Shown here in pieces: positions 1-5,490 of a stretch of DNA of 64,000 nt; the first letter of the stretch is position 1; each line of letters begins with the position of its first letter. The notes beneath the pieces were generated by a model. That model made no database searches. It was given only the letters and a program-made list of their open reading frames with translations, and was not told the DNA's origin. The stretch is from Sphingomonas sp. LY54 (GTDB taxonomy: Bacteria > Pseudomonadota > Alphaproteobacteria > Sphingomonadales > Sphingomonadaceae): positions 558,001 to 622,000 of the forward strand of contig NZ_CP141588.1 of assembly GCF_035594035.1 (NCBI RefSeq), in the 5' to 3' direction. The position numbers and the translations under genes are program-made.

Positions 1-903
1 CCGGATAGCGCATCCGGGCTCGTCGGCATGGGTGCAGTTCGCGAACCGGCATTCGAGCGCCAAGACCGTGACGTCGTCGAACACCTCGGTCACGCCCCAG
101 CCCACTTCGGACATCTGAAGCTCGCGCATACCCGGCGTGTCCACGAGCCAGCCGCCCCCGTCGCCATCGCCGGCCAGGCGATGCATCTCGCGGACAGTCG
201 TCGTGTGCCGGCCTTTGCCGTCATCCTCGCGGACGGTCTGCGTGGCGATGCTATCCGATCCCTTCAGCGTGTTGATGAGGGTGGACTTACCTACGCCGGA
301 GGATCCTACCAGCGCGACCGTCTCTCCAAGGCCGCAATATCTTGCGAGGTCAGCTGCACTCGTCGGATCGCGCCCGTCGACCAGTTCCACCCGCAAACCC
401 GCCTGGAGCGCGCGCGCCTCTTCGACGAGGCGCCTAGGCGCAAGCGAAAGGTCGGATTTCGTGAGGACGACCACCGGACGCACGCCTGCCTCACGCGCGA
501 GGACGAGATAACGTTCGATGCGCGCGACGTTGAAGTCTTGGTCGCAGGACGTGACGATGAAGAGCGTGTCGATATTCGCCGCGATGAGTTGGACCCGGCG
601 ATCGTCGCCTGGAGCAGGCCTTTTGAGCAGGCTCATCCGATCGAGAATGCGCACGAGGGTCCGGCTGCTCCGGTCGATCAGCAACCAGTCTCCGACGGTA
701 GGTCGGTCTACCTCTCCCCCTTCCACGGGGAGACTAGACGAGATCGAGTCGTCGAGCCCCTCGCCGGAGACGGTCACTCTTCCGCGATGAACCGACATTA
801 CGCGGACAGGCTGGCAGCTGAGGGTCTGGGCGGCTGAAACCTGCTCGCTGAAGAAAGATCTCCAGCCGAGCCGGGCGAGAATTGGGTCTGGCGCTTTCAT
901 CAT
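1..903 (-). CDS. rsgA: Ribosome small subunit-dependent GTPase RsgA (3' end cut by window edge)
   Basis: Circularly permuted GTPase that helps late maturation of the 30S subunit and checks decoding-centre assembly. The reverse-strand frame is open from two consecutive ATG codons (903 and 900) to base 1 without a stop, so the C-terminus lies outside the window. An OB-fold-like N-terminal part is followed by the permuted G motifs: a TKSD-like G4, then the P-loop GSSGVGKST near residue 200, a DTPGMRE G3 motif, and the start of the zinc-binding region with C-R-F-A-N-C-T-H. The order G4-G1-G3 is diagnostic for RsgA. An AGG lies about 10 bases before the first ATG. Family assignment is secure; which of the two ATGs is used is not. 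Confidence 0.93.
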   Translation of the reverse strand, partial: MMKAPDPILARLGWRSFFSEQVSAAQTLSCQPVRVMSVHRGRVTVSGEGLDDSISSSLPVEGGEVDRPTVGDWLLIDRSSRTLVRILDRMSLLKRPAPGDDRRVQLIAANIDTLFIVTSCDQDFNVARIERYLVLAREAGVRPVVVLTKSDLSLAPRRLVEEARALQAGLRVELVDGRDPTSAADLARYCGLGETVALVGSSGVGKSTLINTLKGSDSIATQTVREDDGKGRHTTTVREMHRLAGDGDGGGWLVDTPGMRELQMSEVGWGVTEVFDDVTVLALECRFANCTHADEPGCAIR

Positions 904-915
904 GCGTCAGCGAAC

Positions 916-1062
916 CTAGCAATCGGCTGACTGATCCGCATCCGACGTTTCCTGCCCAGCCGCCCGCTTATCCGCCTTGGCTTGCGCCTTCTTCGCGGAC
1001 TCGGCCGCCTTGGTCCTCTCCCGCTCGCGGCGCTCGAAGTCGTAATTCGGTTTACGTGGCAT
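916..1062 (-). CDS. Small basic conserved hypothetical protein (48 aa)
   Basis: A 48-residue protein beginning MPRKPNYDF and made almost entirely of charged and alanine residues (RRERERTKAAESAKKAQAKA). The middle is predicted to be one long amphipathic or charged helix, and the tail is acidic. The start is chosen because CCGGAG precedes the ATG by about 7 bases; the frame stays open further upstream but has no better start. Short proteins with this opening are common hypotheticals in sphingomonads and other alphaproteobacteria, usually standing alone. It ends just upstream of rsgA on the same strand, so the two may be co-transcribed. No function is known to me; nucleic-acid binding is only suggested by the charge. 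Confidence 0.75.
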   Translation of the reverse strand: MPRKPNYDFERRERERTKAAESAKKAQAKADKRAAGQETSDADQSADC

Positions 1063-1288
1063 GTCGGTAACTCCGGACAGTGGGTCGCGGCTTGAGCAAA
1101 ACGCTCGACCTAGGGACCCTCGCCTTCCGGCTACACCGATTGAGTGCTCGCTACTAGGCTGGCGGCGTGACTCTGGGCCGCCCGTCGGCATGGCAGGCGA
1201 CACCCAGAGTCGGTCATCCACCACGTACCGACTGCTCGCCGGAATCGAGCGCTCCCGACAGGCTCCTGAATGGCGCTCTGTGGTAACC

Positions 1289-1328
1289 GGACATAGCTCG
1301 CAAGCCTGAACGAACGTCCGTTTCCCGG
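1289..1328 (+). repeat. 40-bp direct repeat, copy 1
   Basis: Forty bases starting GGACATAGCTCGCAAGCC and ending TTTCCCGG are identical to 5226-5265 in the same orientation, about 3.9 kb away. The left end contains the GGACAT half of the hairpin repeat found through 2813-5231. It appears to be part of a larger dispersed repeat family rather than a coding sequence. Confidence 0.85.
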
Positions 1329-1396
1329 ACAAAGCTTGTGCCTACCATGGCGTTTGGCTGAGCGCCCCTGTCCCTCGTCTGGATCTGGCCGGGAGC
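1325..1396 (+). repeat. About 72-bp diverged repeat, copy 1
   Basis: Aligns with 2679-2751 in the same orientation at roughly 80 percent identity with one gap. Shared blocks include CCATGGCG, TTGGCTGA and GTCTGGATCTGGCCG. No frame is clearly preserved in both copies, so it is called a repeat and not a gene fragment. Confidence 0.7.
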
Positions 1397-1453
1397 GCAC
1401 GGGCGGCTTTGCCGCCAATGATCAAGATCGTGGACGCGGCAATCGTCGCCGCC

Positions 1454-1670
1454 TCAGTTCCGGGTCCGCACCGGCGCACTTGCCCACGGGCCCTGGAAGG
1501 TGAAATTGCCCAGCGTCGGCTTCCCGTCCTTCGTCTTGGCCTGTTGCGCGCTGCGTCATGTGTAGGTCTCGTGCTCGCGTTCATCGAAGGATGCAATGTC
1601 CGCCGTGACCGGCAAGCGGAACTTGGCGATCACAATTTCTGGCGCTAATCCAGAGAGATGACCGGAAACC
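1454..1670 (-). pseudogene. Possible decayed gene fragment with an in-frame stop
   Basis: On the minus strand a frame with protein-like composition reads through about 70 codons, interrupted by one TGA at 1556-1558 and ending in TGA at 1454-1456. The translated part before the internal stop includes IVIAKFRLPVTADIASFDE and the part after it includes KDGKPTLGNFTFQGPW. The residue mix is ordinary rather than the Arg/Ala-rich pattern of shadow frames. No start codon with a ribosome site is seen and I do not recognise the family. It could be a remnant of a small gene inactivated by a TGG to TGA change, or a chance frame. Confidence 0.35.
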
Positions 1671-1677
1671 TTCTTCG

Positions 1678-2451
1678 ATGACACCTCTGTTAACTGCGCT
1701 GTTGCTCACGCTCCAGTCATCGGCACCGCCGGTTATCACACCCGCCCCAGTCCTTCCTGAGGACGACAGCAAGCAGACCTATCGCGCGCACTCCCCGCCC
1801 GTCTGTGGAGACTGGCGTGCGGCCCGCCACGGTACGGCTCAAGAGAGCGTAATTCGCCTCGGAATCTACAGAATGTGGGTCCTGGGCTATATCACCGGCT
1901 TCAATATCGTAGGACCGGACCAGACCGGGAACCTGCTAGGCGATGCTCCGCACGACGAGTTTTATGCGGCTATCGATGGATACTGCACCCGCAATCCGTC
2001 GCACACCGTCGAGGACTCCATGTATCCGATAGCGGCAGCGTTCATTCGAAGGCGACAAGCAACCCCGGCGTCGAGCCCGCCTTCCCCGGGAAGCCGCCGG
2101 CGCGCTCAGGCCGTCGCAACAAGAACGTGTCAAGACTGGGCTCAGGACCGGGACAACGCCATCATGCGACTGGCCTACGTCAGCGTGGTGCGTGGGTACG
2201 TGACAGCGTATAATCGTTGGGGGCCGGATCCGACTGGAGACGCGGCTGGTACCAACGACCAGACGCTTATCGAGGAACGGCTGGACGTCTGGTGTCGCGA
2301 GCGACCTTCCGGCCTGCTGATCGGGGTCATCGCTCCTCTCATCGACCATGTCGCCGCCGAGAGAGCCGCCGGGCGACGGCCACCGGCCGGAATGAGGCCA
2401 CGCGATCGTTTCAGTCTGCCACGCCCTGGCGAGCCGTCGCCGGACAGCTAA
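1678..2451 (+). CDS. Uncharacterised exported protein with two copies of one domain (257 aa)
   Basis: A short hydrophobic N-terminus (MTPLLTALLLTL) suggests export. The rest consists of two homologous units, about residues 45-130 and 145-225. Each has a CxDW opening, a central aromatic-rich segment (LGYITGFN in unit 1, RGYVTAYN in unit 2) followed by GPDxTG, and a second Cys (DGYCTRNP and DVWCRERP). Two Cys per unit suggest one disulfide each. The layout recalls small exported proteins of the Rap1a/Tai or HdeA type, but I cannot assign it to either. Start is the ATG at 1678; no strong ribosome site is visible. It stands alone between repeat-rich segments, and its stop codon touches a partial copy of the hairpin repeat. 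Confidence 0.6.
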   Translation: MTPLLTALLLTLQSSAPPVITPAPVLPEDDSKQTYRAHSPPVCGDWRAARHGTAQESVIRLGIYRMWVLGYITGFNIVGPDQTGNLLGDAPHDEFYAAIDGYCTRNPSHTVEDSMYPIAAAFIRRRQATPASSPPSPGSRRRAQAVATRTCQDWAQDRDNAIMRLAYVSVVRGYVTAYNRWGPDPTGDAAGTNDQTLIEERLDVWCRERPSGLLIGVIAPLIDHVAAERAAGRRPPAGMRPRDRFSLPRPGEPSPDS

Positions 2452-2484
2452 GGGTCGCTGTTTATCGAAAGCGGCCATTCGCAG

Positions 2485-2604
2485 CGCCGCCGCTACGCCG
2501 AATTCAACCTGATCTACGACCGCGGCACCCTGTTCGGCCTCAAGACCGGCGGCAATGTCGACGCGATCCTGATGAGCCTGCCCCCGCTCGCAACCTGGTC
2601 CTGA
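2485..2604 (+). pseudogene. hemF (coproporphyrinogen III oxidase) 3' fragment
   Basis: About 39 codons in one frame match the C-terminus of oxygen-dependent coproporphyrinogen III oxidase, which makes protoporphyrinogen IX in haem synthesis. It reads [14 protein letters not shown], then [18 protein letters not shown], then ends LATWS-stop. These are the well-conserved final residues of HemF. Everything upstream of the fragment is repeat sequence, so the catalytic body is absent at this locus. The stop TGA overlaps CTGA, the position where the following GNAT remnant would start, as in a 4-base stop/start overlap. Confidence 0.85.
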
Positions 2605-2672
2605 GCCCGGCCGCGTGGGCGGGCCAGGCGCGGTCGTCACCTACTCGAAATGCGGGAGCGGCGCAGGCCGCG
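2601..2672 (+). pseudogene. Decayed 5' end of a GNAT acetyltransferase gene
   Basis: Directly after the hemF fragment the sequence aligns with the start of the intact GNAT gene at 5487. Seventeen bases (2627-2643) are identical to 5520-5536, and flanking bases match with small deletions (about 7 bases lost, start codon CTG instead of ATG, frame broken). Similarity fades by about 2672, where the 72-bp repeat begins. It is therefore a dead partial copy, and it implies that hemF and this GNAT gene were once adjacent. Confidence 0.65.
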
Positions 2673-2678
2673 CGCCTT

Positions 2679-2751
2679 CCGGACAGAGCTGGTGCCCTGC
2701 CATGGCGCTTGGCTGACTGCCTTTGCCCCTGGTCTGGATCTGGCCGCTAGC
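2679..2751 (+). repeat. About 72-bp diverged repeat, copy 2
   Basis: Partner of 1325-1396 (about 80 percent identical, same orientation). It abuts the decayed GNAT fragment on its left. Confidence 0.7.
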
Positions 2752-2812
2752 AGACCGTCTGCTTACGGGATGAGCAGGTGGAAAAGCAGACGCCTAGGCG
2801 CTGCATTGGCCT

Positions 2813-2925
2813 ATGACCGGAAACGACCCAAGCCGGTCGTTAGATGTCGTCAGCCCGATCCCCGAAAGCAGCCGTTCGTTCATGCGTTCGCGAATGACTG
2901 CAAACGACCCATTGCAGACATTCGC
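2813..2925 (-). repeat. 113-bp inverted repeat, left arm
   Basis: The reverse complement of 2813-2925 aligns almost without gaps to 5120-5231 at roughly 80 percent identity. Shared blocks include GCAATGGGTCG, ATGAACGAACGGC and CTTGGGTCGTT. The two arms face each other across the four genes at 3005-5118. The gene-proximal end contains the short hairpin-repeat core (CGACCCATTGC then GACATTCG). Confidence 0.85.
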
Positions 2926-3004
2926 GGGAGGTGCGAACCTTCCCTGTCGGAGGTGAGGCACGGATGAGGAAGCTCGCGAAGCATAAGTCGGTGGAGAAGC
3001 CAGA

Positions 3005-3490
3005 GTGAGGGCGTTCATCCCGCTGGCGTTAGCCGTGCTGCCCGCAGCAGCGATTGCGTGCCCACCTCCGCCGCCGCCCACAGCCGAAAGCGAGGCTGCG
3101 TGGCAGCAGCAAGTCGATGATTACAAACAGTACGCCACCAGGGCGCCGAGCATCGTTTATGGCGTCGTAGAAGAAGACATCGGCTACGATGAGAAAAGGC
3201 ACAACCACAAGAAAGTGGGAACTCTGCGAATCCTACACGTCTACAAAGGCCCATATAAGCGAGGCCAACGGGTCAGAATGAGCGGGGGTTTCTCCCGACT
3301 AGCAACCTGCCCAATGGCGCCCATGTCACTCAGCAAAGGAGCGTACGGCGTTGTCATCCTCGACAAAGCCAAAGAGGGGCAACCGCTACGGCATAACGGC
3401 TTTCTCCCTCCCAATATGATCCAGCAATTTATCGGCGAGGGAATCATCAGGAGCGCACGCGGAGGTGCAGCCGGGGATGCGGGCTTGTAA
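3005..3490 (+). CDS. Exported Cys-containing hypothetical protein, NTR/TIMP-like (161 aa)
   Basis: Starts at GTG 3005. A signal peptide of about 18 residues ends at AIA, leaving a mature N-terminus that begins with Cys followed by six prolines. The body has the run IVYGVVEED, then VGTLRILHVYKGPYKRGQRV, a second Cys (ATCPM) and GAYGVVIL. An N-terminal Cys, a beta-rich segment ending in VYKG, and an internal Cys followed by a G-x-Y-x-V strand are typical of netrin-like/TIMP-like OB-fold proteins found in bacterial periplasms. That assignment is inference from pattern. A good ribosome site is not obvious; an alternative start further upstream is blocked by stops. The hairpin repeat sits in its leader (ends at 2925). 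Confidence 0.7.
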   Translation: MRAFIPLALAVLPAAAIACPPPPPPTAESEAAWQQQVDDYKQYATRAPSIVYGVVEEDIGYDEKRHNHKKVGTLRILHVYKGPYKRGQRVRMSGGFSRLATCPMAPMSLSKGAYGVVILDKAKEGQPLRHNGFLPPNMIQQFIGEGIIRSARGGAAGDAGL

Positions 3491-3526
3491 ACGATACAAC
3501 TGCCCATTTAGTGCCGAGGCGCGGTT

Positions 3527-3609
3527 GTCCGGAATTCACCCATAGTGGACATGCCGTGACGCAGGCGCCAATTCCATGGTGAGCGTCCGCTAAGGGTGGT
3601 TTGCGGACG
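3527..3609. repeat. Two short hairpin-repeat copies in opposite orientation
   Basis: Copy one, 3527-3552, reads GTCCG, a spacer with ACCCAT, then GGACAT on the plus strand. Copy two, 3583-3609, contains GTCCGC-N12-GCGGAC with AAGGGTGG in the loop, which is the same unit on the minus strand. They fill the gap between the gene ending at 3490 and the convergent gene ending at 3615, where they could fold as stem-loops at both transcript ends. Confidence 0.65.
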
Positions 3610-3614
3610 TAACG

Positions 3615-3998
3615 TCAGGGCAGCGTCACCTCGGCTTCGCCCGTGCCTATGCCATCGACCGCGAGTCGAAAGGGCCCCCGTACACCAGCCTCCAACGGAA
3701 CCGTCTCTTTAAAGCTTCGGGGGGCTTCACCGACGATAAACGTACTCAGATCGACACACTGGCCTGTCGCAGACTCCGCGAGCCACACGATCCGCTCCAC
3801 GCCTACAGCCCCTGCTTCAAGTTCGAGGGTATGAACACAGGGCGGCTTCTCACCTTCAAATAGTCCCCAGGCCTGAGACAGGTGGGCGACTTGCCTCCCA
3901 TCCATTCGCTCAACTGAGATATTGATCGAGGGCGGCGAACATGAGGCAGTAAGAACTGCGCCTCCGAACACGACAAAACAAGGTCTACTCGGCTTCAT
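3615..3998 (-). CDS. Hypothetical exported or lipid-anchored protein (127 aa)
   Basis: The ATG at 3998 is chosen because TAGGGGTGG lies 8 bases upstream. It opens a basic-hydrophobic N-terminus (MKPSRPCFVVFGGAVLTAS) followed by Cys. The LTAS-Cys site is a weak lipobox, so a lipoprotein or a simple signal peptide are both possible. The mature part is small and beta-rich, with two more Cys (KPPCVH and GQCVDL) and a repeated pattern of short strands, ending in TGEAEVTLP. I do not recognise the family. Hairpin repeats lie on both sides (3583-3609 after the stop, 4021-4043 before the start). The frame continues open upstream into repeat sequence, which should not be taken as coding. Confidence 0.6.
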   Translation of the reverse strand: MKPSRPCFVVFGGAVLTASCSPPSINISVERMDGRQVAHLSQAWGLFEGEKPPCVHTLELEAGAVGVERIVWLAESATGQCVDLSTFIVGEAPRSFKETVPLEAGVRGPFRLAVDGIGTGEAEVTLP

Positions 3999-4020
3999 TC
4001 TGCCACCCCTAAATCGAACG

Positions 4021-4184
4021 TCTGGAATGGGTCGTTTCCAGTCGTTAGACCGATGTCTAAACCAACGGTTGTTTCTGCGGCCTGGTGCCCGGAAGCTGCC
4101 GGTCCGCTTTCCACCCAATTCAGACATTGAAGGCCGGCGAAGCGATCGAAACCCTAGAATGGCCGCTAAGGGTGGAAAGCGGAC
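4021..4184. repeat. Cluster of three hairpin-repeat copies
   Basis: Copy one, 4021-4043, is oriented with the gene starting at 3998. Copy two, 4102-4128, is on the plus strand (GTCCGCTTTCCACCC then CAGACATT). Copy three, 4157-4184, has GGCCGC-N12-GCGGAC on the minus strand and touches the stop codon of the gene ending at 4185. Between copies one and two is an inverted repeat GTTAGAC/GTCTAAAC near 4039-4056. The cluster fills the whole gap between two minus-strand genes. Confidence 0.65.
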
Positions 4185-4532
4185 CTAGTCCGACGGCGGA
4201 AAATACGCCTTATAATCGTCATGTTCGGAAAAGAACGCTTCGAACTCGCCACCATCCCGAAAAAATACCGTTAGCTCCCGCTCTTCGAGTGCGTCTGCGT
4301 AATCTGCGATCGAAATGGCAGCGCTGTTGATGCGGCCATGTTGATCTGCGCACACGAGGAATGACTGCCCCCGATCTCCAACATAATCGCCCTCAATAAT
4401 ATTCGCATGTTGATCTCGATCGTATTGATCGGAGGGCGCGAACGGGCCGAAAGCAACGCCCATTGGGGGATCGATGTGTTCTAATCTGCCGGTCCCTAAG
4501 ATGGTCGAACCTTGAAGGACGCTCACTCGCAT
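4185..4532 (-). CDS. Hypothetical soluble protein (115 aa)
   Basis: A complete frame from MRVSVLQGSTILGTG to YKAYFPPSD with no signal peptide or membrane segment. The N-terminal 30 residues look beta-rich, resembling a small split beta-barrel (GTGRLEHIDPPMGVAFGPF). The middle is acidic, and the C-terminus is aromatic and acidic (FEAFFSEHDDYKAYF). Codon use is less GC-rich than in the core genes. Both ends are bracketed by hairpin repeats (4157-4184 and 4556-4583). Proteins of this type occur as lone hypotheticals in sphingomonads. No function can be stated. Confidence 0.65.
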   Translation of the reverse strand: MRVSVLQGSTILGTGRLEHIDPPMGVAFGPFAPSDQYDRDQHANIIEGDYVGDRGQSFLVCADQHGRINSAAISIADYADALEERELTVFFRDGGEFEAFFSEHDDYKAYFPPSD

Positions 4533-4555
4533 ACGGGCAGCTTCTCAGGTTAGCC

Positions 4556-4583
4556 GAATGTCCGCAATGGGTCGAAAACGGAC
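4556..4583 (-). repeat. Hairpin-repeat copy
   Basis: On the plus strand it reads GAATGTCCGC, AATGGGTCG, then AAAACGGAC, i.e. GTCCGC-N12-ACGGAC. On the minus strand it lies 24 bases upstream of the ATG at 4532, in the same relative orientation as the copies upstream of the genes starting at 3005, 3998 and 5118. Confidence 0.7.
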
Positions 4584-4614
4584 ACAGCGCCGGAATGGGG
4601 GAAACGCACAGAGG

Positions 4615-5118
4615 CTACAGGTAGGTTTGGACGGTTTCTGCCGCCCTTTGCGGCGCGGGATGGCGGGACATCATTGTAGAGATGTAAGTCCTCTCACCCG
4701 CGCTCAAAGTGATAATGATGCCCTTTCTAAGGACATTGTTCACGGTGGCCACACTCTCGATTTCGGCAAGTGGCACCCTCCTCCGACCGTAGACGACGAA
4801 ATCATCACCTCTAAGCGCCAACGCGCAACTGCCTCCCTGTAAAGTTCGCAATGAGTGCGGGAGGTAACGAACGCAAAAGACTGCGATAAACACGCCGCCG
4901 AGAGCGGCCCTAAAAGGTGACACTTCGTTAGGGCTTAGGAAGTGGCTGAAGTCCAAAAGGGACCACCCGCCAAGAACGACCCACTGAAGGTGGATAGCCA
5001 ATAAAAGCGCTGGAAAAAACAGCACTGCCGCAAGGGCGCGAGGAATCGATGTGCTGATCAAACACGTTATCTCACCCACGGCCCGCTCCTTCAAAGCCGC
5101 CCCGTGTGCATCGAGCAT
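4615..5118 (-). CDS. Membrane protein with C-terminal PH-like domain (167 aa)
   Basis: Two hydrophobic segments (about residues 28-52, ALAAVLFFPALLLAIHLQWVV, and 70-87, AALGGVFIAVFCVRYLP) are followed by a cytosolic part with LALRGDDFVVYGRRRVPLAEI and the strand IIITLSAGERTYIS. Two transmembrane helices followed by LxLxGDDFVVYGxRRVPLAEI is the arrangement of the bacterial PH-like STM3941 type of membrane protein. The ATG at 5118 sits almost inside the end of the 112-bp repeat, and the internal Met choices are worse, so the true start is uncertain by up to about 20 codons. Role unknown. Confidence 0.65.
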   Translation of the reverse strand: MLDAHGAALKERAVGEITCLISTSIPRALAAVLFFPALLLAIHLQWVVLGGWSLLDFSHFLSPNEVSPFRAALGGVFIAVFCVRYLPHSLRTLQGGSCALALRGDDFVVYGRRRVPLAEIESVATVNNVLRKGIIITLSAGERTYISTMMSRHPAPQRAAETVQTYL

Positions 5119-5119
5119 C

Positions 5120-5231
5120 GAATGTCCGCAATGGGTCGATTGCAGCCATTCGCGGGCGACATGAACGAACGGCCGCTTTCCGGCATCCGGGGAATGCCCT
5201 CCTACGACCGACTTGGGTCGTTAGCGGACAT
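5120..5231 (+). repeat. 113-bp inverted repeat, right arm
   Basis: Inverted partner of 2813-2925. It begins GAATGTCCGCAATGGGTCG and ends GGGTCGTTAGCGGACAT, so its outer ends also contain the short GTCCGC/GCGGAC motif. Confidence 0.85.
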
Positions 5232-5265
5232 AGCTCGCAAGCCTGAACGAACGTCCGTTTCCCGG
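5226..5265 (+). repeat. 40-bp direct repeat, copy 2
   Basis: Identical over 40 bases to 1289-1328. Its first six bases are the last six of the 112-bp arm, so the two repeat families are joined here. Confidence 0.85.
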
Positions 5266-5373
5266 CGTCTGCGACAGCGGCCCGAATGGCGGCGATTGGC
5301 GCACAGCGGACGACCGATCGCTAAGCTGACCGTCTCCTCCCCACCGCCGCCCCTTGCCATTCCCCCGGCTTCG

Positions 5374-5490
5374 CGGCATCCGCTTCGCATGATCGGGCTG
5401 GACCAGGAACGACAGGCGGCGCGCGACGGGTTCGGCGGCGATGGCGACGCCGCCCTGCCCAGCCTTCCGCCTGGCGCGGCCTCGTCATGA
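5374..5490 (+). pseudogene. Putative decayed hemF 3' end fused to the GNAT start
   Basis: The 38 codons before the TGA at 5488-5490 align without gaps to the 38 final residues of the hemF fragment at 2488-2604. Conserved positions include the GG-x-x-DA block, S-L-P-P near the end and a terminal Ser before TGA. Most other residues differ, so this copy is strongly decayed. The TGA overlaps the ATG of the GNAT gene as ATGA, the same junction seen as CTGA at 2601. Alone the match would be weak; equal length and the same junction make it plausible. Confidence 0.45.

Larger units (their letters stand above)
1063..1677. other. 615-bp gene-poor stretch with repeats and a gene remnant
   Basis: No convincing intact gene is visible. 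The stretch holds one member of a 40-bp direct repeat (1289-1328, twin at 5226-5265), one member of a diverged about 72-bp repeat (1325-1396, twin at 2679-2751), and a decayed reading frame on the minus strand (1454-1670). Base composition is lower in GC and less codon-structured than the core genes after 5.5 kb. It opens the accessory stretch that runs to about 5486. Confidence 0.6.
2452..3004. other. 553-bp stretch of remnants and repeats
   Basis: No intact gene. From left to right it holds a partial hairpin repeat touching the previous stop codon, a hemF 3' fragment (2485-2604), a decayed start of a GNAT gene (2601-2672), the second copy of the 72-bp repeat (2679-2751), an 8-bp inverted repeat GTCTGCTT/AAGCAGAC (2757-2791), and one arm of the 113-bp inverted repeat (2813-2925). 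The last 80 bases form the leader of the next gene. Confidence 0.6.
5119..5486. other. 368-bp repeat and remnant stretch before the GNAT gene
   Basis: Holds the right arm of the 113-bp inverted repeat, the second copy of the 40-bp direct repeat, about 100 bases without recognisable content (5266-5373), and a putative decayed hemF 3' end joined to the start of the GNAT gene. Confidence 0.6.

Noticed and set aside
4039..4056. GTTAGAC / GTCTAAAC as an integron attC site
   Set aside because: The 7-base cores only partly match GTTRRRY and RYYYAAC, spacing differs between copies, and there is no integrase in the window.
4558..5490. Short open frames beginning MSAMGRK or MSAMGRLQ in repeat DNA
   Set aside because: They are readings through the hairpin repeat. 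Similar openings in many genomes reflect the repeat, not a protein.
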